A stretch of 43,679 nt of DNA from Bacteroidales bacterium. Lineage in GTDB: Bacteria; Bacteroidota; Bacteroidia; Bacteroidales; Paludibacteraceae. The DNA lies in contig SFDZ01000025.1 in assembly GCA_004557405.1 (NCBI GenBank), positions 1 through 43,679 on the forward strand, read 5' to 3'. The position numbers and the translations under genes are program-made. This document shows positions 38,988 to 43,679 of the stretch, piece by piece (the first letter of the stretch is position 1; every line of letters starts with the position of its first letter). The notes below the pieces were generated by a model. The model had not been told where the DNA came from, searched no databases, and saw only the letters and a program-made list of their open reading frames with translations.

Positions 38988-40006
38988 ATCTTGTAAAGTT
39001 TACTTGTCCAATAAAACAATGGCTTAAATAATAATAAACGCAATTTATCTAACAGAATAGACACCGCAAATATACAAAGATTGACGCCTAACATCTCAAA
39101 ACAATATAATCCAAAAGTTTGATTAGTAAATAACTTTATGTTTGTTGTACAAAGAAATTCAAACATTGTATCCGTACAGGTATGGCATATAAAAACAGAT
39201 AAGGCAGAAACTCCAATCCAATTAATGACCTTATTATTAAATTTCGGTAGCCTAATGAATAAATAAAACAATAACACTGAAGAAACTATGACAAATGGAC
39301 TATGATACCTAATCAATCCCCAATCGGGTAAGTAATACAACAGTATCAACACTATTACACTTAGCACATAAAATAATAGGGGTAAATATGATGGTAGTCT
39401 ATTTAATTTATCAACTCCATATAGTTTTAAATATCTGCCAACCAAATATATCAACATCAGTGATGTAACAGAATAACCGCCATTAAAATAAAAGTGTTCA
39501 GAATCGCGCAAACAATCAAAATAAAAGGCACATCCCATATACATTAGTGTGTAGAGTGTCATCTGTTGCTCGCTACATTTTTCAACAAACGCATTAATCA
39601 TTGGAGCAAGAAGCATCAAAAAAAGATAACTTTGAATGAACCAATTTGGTCGTGAAAACGCAAGACATGATTTTGCAAAATGTTTCCAAGTAAACTCTCC
39701 TCCTAATGCGTAAGATAATAAATATCCTCCCACATAGAAAAAGAAAAGTAATGTAAACAAGTTTATCAAAGATTTCAGTTTGGGTTTAATAGAATAATAT
39801 CCGGAAATTAATACAAAGCAATCAACTCCTATTACACATAAACTCTGAATAGTCCTTCTTGCTAATCCCACCAAAAATCCACGATTGGCCTCCCAAGTAT
39901 CTATGCCACCATAATCATGTAAAAGCCAACCATTACAATGAAGAATAAGTATCATCATCGTGGCAACAATACGGAACAATTCTATATTTGAGTCTCTTTC
40001 TTTCAC
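38984..40006 (-). CDS. Acyltransferase family 3 (integral membrane O-acyltransferase)
   Basis: The 340-residue protein has about ten membrane segments and the N-terminal motif RDSNIELFRIVATMMILILH with the conserved R/H pair. RPNWFIQSYLFLMLLAPMIN in the middle is also typical of the OafA/WbbJ-like family (PF01757). These proteins acetylate or otherwise acylate surface sugars. Start is GTG at 40004-40006, overlapping the stop codon of aminotransferase remnant B (GTGA). That suggests it once lay directly behind a full aminotransferase gene and was coupled to it. The gene is strongly AT-rich. Confidence 0.9.
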   Translation of the reverse strand: MKERDSNIELFRIVATMMILILHCNGWLLHDYGGIDTWEANRGFLVGLARRTIQSLCVIGVDCFVLISGYYSIKPKLKSLINLFTLLFFFYVGGYLLSYALGGEFTWKHFAKSCLAFSRPNWFIQSYLFLMLLAPMINAFVEKCSEQQMTLYTLMYMGCAFYFDCLRDSEHFYFNGGYSVTSLMLIYLVGRYLKLYGVDKLNRLPSYLPLLFYVLSVIVLILLYYLPDWGLIRYHSPFVIVSSVLLFYLFIRLPKFNNKVINWIGVSALSVFICHTCTDTMFEFLCTTNIKLFTNQTFGLYCFEMLGVNLCIFAVSILLDKLRLLLFKPLFYWTSKLYKI

Positions 40007-40083
40007 TCAAACTCATTTATCAGTTTCACAACATATTCCATTTCTTTCATCGTTATGCTCGGTCCAATCGGTAGGCTCAATGG
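40003..40083 (-). pseudogene. 3' remnant of a DegT/DnrJ-type aminotransferase gene (tail B)
   Basis: The frame reads PLSLPIGPSITMKEMEYVVK then LINEFE and stop, again matching the end of the intact aminotransferase. The same frame may retain a few more codons (CTKI) up to about 40095 before similarity is lost. The remaining gap to 40176 is AT-rich, with no gene. Confidence 0.82.
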
Positions 40084-40176
40084 AATTTTTGTACATCTAA
40101 AAAACGTAAACAATTAAGAGAGCTATGATTTTATATATTTAAGATTCCAACATGTATTTTATTCAATGGAATATAT

Positions 40177-41277
40177 TTATCGTATAATGGTTGTAAGGAG
40201 TTCCCTCAATTCGGGTATATCAATATGAAAAGGCTGATGCAAATCTACAGCATTATTTATCACCATGCCCTTATCGAACAAGTAGTGTATATTAGCTCCG
40301 GTATAATGTGCCAATGTATCCCACAATCCGATATCTATAAAAACGCCATACAATACAAGAATCTCGCACTCTTTAGCAGTATATATTAAGTTGGTAAAAG
40401 CAGCACCTGTTCCACCCATAATATATTCGGCGTTTGCAAAGAGGGTTACTTGCTCTACAAAACTTAATTGTTCCGGATACACAACCTCAAAACCGAAAAC
40501 TGATGCACATTCAATACATTCGTCCTCATTGAATGGTCGACGAAAACAATTTTTTCTCCCTAAAAATATACGTTTCGGAAATTTATTTTGAGTTAATTTA
40601 ACAACTGGCAAAATAGTCTGTCTCAAAAATTGTAACGATGGAACTGAATACCTTATTCCCATAGTCGGTATTTGCGTATGGTTCTTGTGTTGTGGTTCTA
40701 TTAAGAGACAAATATGTAATAACGCACTAAAACTTTCATAATGAGATACTGATTCATCTATTAATAATGGTACTTGGGGCGGAATATTATTCAGTTTATG
40801 GAATCGAGGAATCACCGAGAAGGTATAATGATAATAATTCCACGAAAAAATGCCACTAAAATATATGGCTTCCTCTATATGTGTACATTCATTGGGCAAG
40901 CGTATATCATAAGTACACACATTATCCAAAGGACATATTTGGTTATCACTAATATCTGCCGTTTTCCCAATGTAAACATCATTCTTAATATCGCAAAAAT
41001 AATCGCCATTATTCATAATAATAATATCAGAATAGGCTACACATGATGCATTTTTGAATTTTAACAAATAGCACATGCTTGATATTTGTTTATTGGTGCA
41101 ACACTTTGTGTTTGAATACAACCAATCTGACTCATTTTCTTCAATAATATCTACTAATTCCGGATGTAATCGAAGCCATTCAATCGTCCTAAAACGCCCT
41201 ATTTTACCAAATAAATGCCTATATAAGGCTCTCGTGGTCTTGGTTATTGGGTTATGAATAATTTTTCGCAAGTTCAT
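40177..41277 (-). CDS. GT61-family (DUF563-type) glycosyltransferase
   Basis: The 366-residue protein resembles GT61 capsular glycosyltransferases. Visible features are the central ICLDNVC-like region with ECTHIEEAIYFSGIFSWNYY, the basic FLGRKNCFRRPFNEDECIE, and SFVEQVTLFANAEYIMGGTG followed by AAFTNLIYT, the family's nucleotide-sugar-binding end. The ATG at 41275-41277 is preferred; a longer frame from 41292 would overlap the aminotransferase. The intergenic gap is 1 bp. The gene is AT-rich compared with the core genes. Exact sugar unknown. Confidence 0.82.
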   Translation of the reverse strand: MNLRKIIHNPITKTTRALYRHLFGKIGRFRTIEWLRLHPELVDIIEENESDWLYSNTKCCTNKQISSMCYLLKFKNASCVAYSDIIIMNNGDYFCDIKNDVYIGKTADISDNQICPLDNVCTYDIRLPNECTHIEEAIYFSGIFSWNYYHYTFSVIPRFHKLNNIPPQVPLLIDESVSHYESFSALLHICLLIEPQHKNHTQIPTMGIRYSVPSLQFLRQTILPVVKLTQNKFPKRIFLGRKNCFRRPFNEDECIECASVFGFEVVYPEQLSFVEQVTLFANAEYIMGGTGAAFTNLIYTAKECEILVLYGVFIDIGLWDTLAHYTGANIHYLFDKGMVINNAVDLHQPFHIDIPELRELLTTIIR

Positions 41278-41278
41278 A

Positions 41279-42400
41279 TTACTCAAGCTCATTTATCAGT
41301 TTCACAACATATTCCACTTCTTTCATCGTTATGATCGGTCCTATCGGTAGGCTCAACTCCTCGTTATGAATCTGCTCCGTAATGGGCAAAGAAAGTTGAG
41401 GCGTATTCCAAGCCTCTTTGCTGTAACACTCTTGCTTATGCGGCGGAATCGGATAATGAATCACCGTGCCCACACCATTCTCCTCCAGATAATCATGTAA
41501 TGCGTCACGCTTCCCACCAGCTACCAGAATCGGGAACAAGTGGTATGCATTATTCTCATGCGGCAGTCGTTTCGGCAATGTAATCATCGGATTACTGATA
41601 TGTTCATAATAGTAATCTGCGACGGCTTGACGTTTCCTCACGTCCTCATCCAGATACTTTAACTTCACATCCAGCACCGCTGCCTGAATTTCGTCAAGAC
41701 GGGAATTGCGTCCCATGTAGCGAAAGACATATTTCTTCTGGCTGCCATAGTTCGCCAACGCACGGATGGCTGCAGCCAGTTCTGCATCGTTGGTGGTTAC
41801 CGCACCCGCATCGCCCAATGCGCCGAGGTTTTTGCCGGGGTAGAAAGAATGGCCTGCAGCATCGCCCAAAGAGCCTGTGCGTTTACCTTGAAAAGTACAT
41901 CCGTGGGCTTGGGCATTGTCTTCGATGAGTTTGAGATTATACCGCTTGCATAACTCACCAATTTTGTCGGTATAAGCATTGCGACCATAAAGGTGAACGA
42001 TGCAAATAGCCTTTGTCCTATCGGTGATGCGTTCCTCAATGCGATTATCATCTATCTCAAGGGTTTCGGGATTAGGCTCTACCAGGACAGGCACAAGCCC
42101 ATTTTCCGTAATGGCAAGGATGGTGGCGATATAGGTATTTGCCGGTACGATGACTTCATCGCCCGGTTGCATCACGTCTAACTCAATATAGGCACGAAAA
42201 ATCCAGATGAGGGCATCCAAGCCATTGGCACAACCTACGCAATGCTCGGTGCCGATATACTCGGCATAATGCTGCTCAAAGCGGGCATTCTCCTCGCCTT
42301 GCAGATACCAACCGCTCTCAACCACACGCTTTACGGCTGCTTGTATTTCCTCACCGTGCATGGCGGTAACGTCTTTTAAGGAAAGAAAAGGGACTTTCAT
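41279..42400 (-). CDS. DegT/DnrJ/EryC1/StrS-family sugar aminotransferase (FdtB/QdtB-like)
   Basis: The 373-residue PLP enzyme would add an amino group to a nucleotide-linked keto sugar. The PLP lysine is Lys190 in HSFYPGKNLGALGDAGA, with Asp161 in IEDNAQAHG. The N-terminal VPFLSLKDVTAMHGEEI and DEVIVPANTYIATILA are family hallmarks. The overall pattern is close to enzymes making dTDP-3-amino-3,6-dideoxyhexoses (FdtB, QdtB), although the isomerase and acetyltransferase partners are not in the window. It lies 13 bp after the SDR gene. Its last 26 codons recur as remnants at 40003 and 37014. Confidence 0.9.
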   Translation of the reverse strand: MKVPFLSLKDVTAMHGEEIQAAVKRVVESGWYLQGEENARFEQHYAEYIGTEHCVGCANGLDALIWIFRAYIELDVMQPGDEVIVPANTYIATILAITENGLVPVLVEPNPETLEIDDNRIEERITDRTKAICIVHLYGRNAYTDKIGELCKRYNLKLIEDNAQAHGCTFQGKRTGSLGDAAGHSFYPGKNLGALGDAGAVTTNDAELAAAIRALANYGSQKKYVFRYMGRNSRLDEIQAAVLDVKLKYLDEDVRKRQAVADYYYEHISNPMITLPKRLPHENNAYHLFPILVAGGKRDALHDYLEENGVGTVIHYPIPPHKQECYSKEAWNTPQLSLPITEQIHNEELSLPIGPIITMKEVEYVVKLINELE

Positions 42401-42413
42401 AAAAAAAACACGT

Positions 42414-43136
42414 TTATATGGTTCCGTTATCTACATGGATATTCTGTCCGGTGATGCTCTCTGCCTTATTACTCAGCAGGAACGCTACCGTTTCGGCTAC
42501 CGAACGGATAGATGTTGCATCTTTCAGCGAGGTACGCGCATATATCTTGTTTCGCTGTTCCTCTGTCAACGTTGAACTCATGGCTGTAGCCATAAATCCG
42601 GGCACCACTACATTCGAGCGTACGCCCATCGGTCCCCACTCTCTCGCTGTATCCTTTGAAAACGCTTCCAATGCACCCTTAGAAGAAGCATACATCGCCA
42701 AACCTTTATAACCGGTATGCACACTAATCGAAGAAATATGTACAATAGCACCTTTCGTATGATGAAGAAGCATGTTACGAATCACATTCTTCGTCATCAT
42801 CATCGGAGTAAAAACATTGACCTCATACATCGCTTTCAACCGATCCAGATTCAAGTTCGTTACGATATCGTCATAGGCCACTGCTGCGTTATTCACATAC
42901 CCATCAAGTTGTACCTTGCTTCCACAAAAATCCTTGAACACATTTTCCTTAACATGCTCACTGTCACTGAGATCGACACTCTTAAAGAGCAATCTACCCT
43001 TATACTGACTCTGCAAAGTTATAAAGTCATCCGGGCAACTGCGAGCGATGCCATAAACCGTATGTCCCTGCTCCAACAACACGCGACAAATCTCCAGACC
43101 GACACCGCGAGAGCAACCTGTTACAAGTATATTCAT
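42414..43136 (-). CDS. Short-chain dehydrogenase/reductase (FabG-like)
   Basis: The 240-residue enzyme has the cofactor motif TGCSRGVGLEI (Gly7, Gly11, Gly13), NNAAVAY (about 82-88), and the catalytic Ser near 138 with YASSK (Tyr149, Lys153). The C-terminal SITGQNIHVDNGTI is typical of SDRs of the beta-ketoacyl reductase type. The preceding gene encodes an AMP-forming acyl ligase, overlapping by ATGA. The two may build or modify an acyl group that is put on an amino sugar made by the next gene (inference). Confidence 0.92.
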   Translation of the reverse strand: MNILVTGCSRGVGLEICRVLLEQGHTVYGIARSCPDDFITLQSQYKGRLLFKSVDLSDSEHVKENVFKDFCGSKVQLDGYVNNAAVAYDDIVTNLNLDRLKAMYEVNVFTPMMMTKNVIRNMLLHHTKGAIVHISSISVHTGYKGLAMYASSKGALEAFSKDTAREWGPMGVRSNVVVPGFMATAMSSTLTEEQRNKIYARTSLKDATSIRSVAETVAFLLSNKAESITGQNIHVDNGTI

Positions 43137-43679
43137 GTTCTTTTTAATTTTCCTGTTCTTGTTAAGGAGAAAGTTTCCACAAAATGAATTTTTCTCGGTA
43201 TCTTAAAATCTTGCAACTGTTCCTGCAGTGCTTGACGAATCGCCAAATCGTTCACCGCTACTCCATCCTCCAACTGCACTTCAGCAATCAGCACATTACC
43301 CAGAATAGAGTTTGCTTTTCCATATACGAGAGATTGGCGCACCCCGGGATAAGCATTGATGGCATCCTCTACTTCTCCCGGATTCACTTTGTACCCGCCC
43401 ACGTTTATCAATTCGTTCTTGCGACTCTTAAATCGGAACAGCCCCTCCTCGCGGTTTACCCATTCTATCAGGTCCCCGGAATGATAATAATCGCCATCAA
43501 ATTGGAAACTTTCCGACCGTCCCAAAAGCGACTTATGGATCAATAATTCGTCTTCTACTACTTGAAATTTGTCTCGTATCAAAATCGGTATCTGGAAGCA
43601 TTCACCCTTGGCTGCGAACAGTGTACCCGCCTCTGTTGAAGCGTACACATTATTAATTTTTGCTATAGGAAATATCTTT
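43133..43679 (-). CDS. AMP-dependent acyl ligase (ANL superfamily), C-terminal part, cut by window edge
   Basis: The frame is open from the window edge (KIFPIAKINNVYASTEAG) to TGA at 43133-43135, about 182 residues. VYASTEAG is the conserved Y-x-S/T-E motif. GDYYHSGDLIEWVNREEGLF carries the ATP-binding Asp, and FKSRKNELINVGGYKVNPGE is the hinge and C-terminal domain. The end, FSLTRTGKLKR, has the catalytic Lys. The enzyme activates a carboxylic acid as acyl-AMP and passes it to CoA or a carrier protein. In a sugar cluster this suggests synthesis of an N-acyl substituent. The start lies upstream of the window. Confidence 0.9.
   Translation of the reverse strand, partial: KIFPIAKINNVYASTEAGTLFAAKGECFQIPILIRDKFQVVEDELLIHKSLLGRSESFQFDGDYYHSGDLIEWVNREEGLFRFKSRKNELINVGGYKVNPGEVEDAINAYPGVRQSLVYGKANSILGNVLIAEVQLEDGVAVNDLAIRQALQEQLQDFKIPRKIHFVETFSLTRTGKLKRT

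Noticed and set aside
40007..40176. Extra small gene between the acyltransferase and GT61 genes
   Set aside because: The only coherent frame is the aminotransferase remnant; the rest is AT-rich without a start and conserved pattern.

Overview
The window is chromosomal DNA of a member of the phylum Bacteroidota, most likely order Bacteroidales. Three things point there. Promoters of the form TTG/TTTG, 19-20 bp, TAnnTTTG can be read upstream of many genes. Several predicted surface proteins end in, or in remnants of, a type IX secretion (T9SS) C-terminal sorting domain. Family types common in that phylum are present (Porin_10-like porin, RibBA fusion, BspA-like leucine-rich repeats). The exact genus cannot be fixed from the sequence alone.

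Layout. 1-573: the 3' end of an IS982-family element that has cut a YafQ/RelE-type toxin gene; its antitoxin is intact. 872-4561 (minus): putative porin, membrane-anchored solute-binding protein and an RluA-type pseudouridine synthase, divergent from ribBA. 4614-10028 (plus): ribBA, trxA, lepA, rpe and a GNAT-like protein. 10107-11312 (minus): an RsuA/RluB-type pseudouridine synthase with a long Arg/Asn-rich N-terminal extension. 11488-14969 (plus): nitroreductase, DUF2520 Rossmann protein, kdsC, UbiA-type prenyltransferase and maf. 14975-18260: an acyltransferase (minus), an ECF sigma factor (plus) and an MsbA-like ABC exporter (minus).

18500-22609 is a repeat-rich surface-protein island: two broken BspA-like genes and a third secreted protein, separated by a duplicated 161/162-bp block. 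That block carries a short MITE-like element and a GC-rich palindrome, and the element has replaced the ends of two sorting domains. mutS follows (22964-25570).

25648-35741 (minus) is a tightly packed surface-polysaccharide operon: sugar-phosphate transferase, deacetylase-like protein, DUF354 protein, two FemAB/GNAT-like transferases, a GT4-WbsX fusion, a polytopic membrane protein and a GT4 glycosyltransferase. It is preceded by a good promoter. 35742-37104 holds two small genes, a strong hairpin and an 11-bp tandem array. 37105-43679 (minus) is a second, partly AT-rich glycan locus that runs off the window: two GT2 enzymes, a membrane O-acyltransferase, a GT61 enzyme, a DegT/DnrJ sugar aminotransferase, an SDR and the C-terminal end of an AMP-dependent acyl ligase. 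The 3' end of the aminotransferase gene occurs three times in this arm, always at a module boundary, which suggests assembly by repeated recombination at that gene.

Functionally, kdsC, the MsbA-like exporter, the acyltransferase and both glycan loci all point to envelope glycolipid/polysaccharide synthesis. The porin, LRR proteins and T9SS-type cargo remnants are surface exposed.
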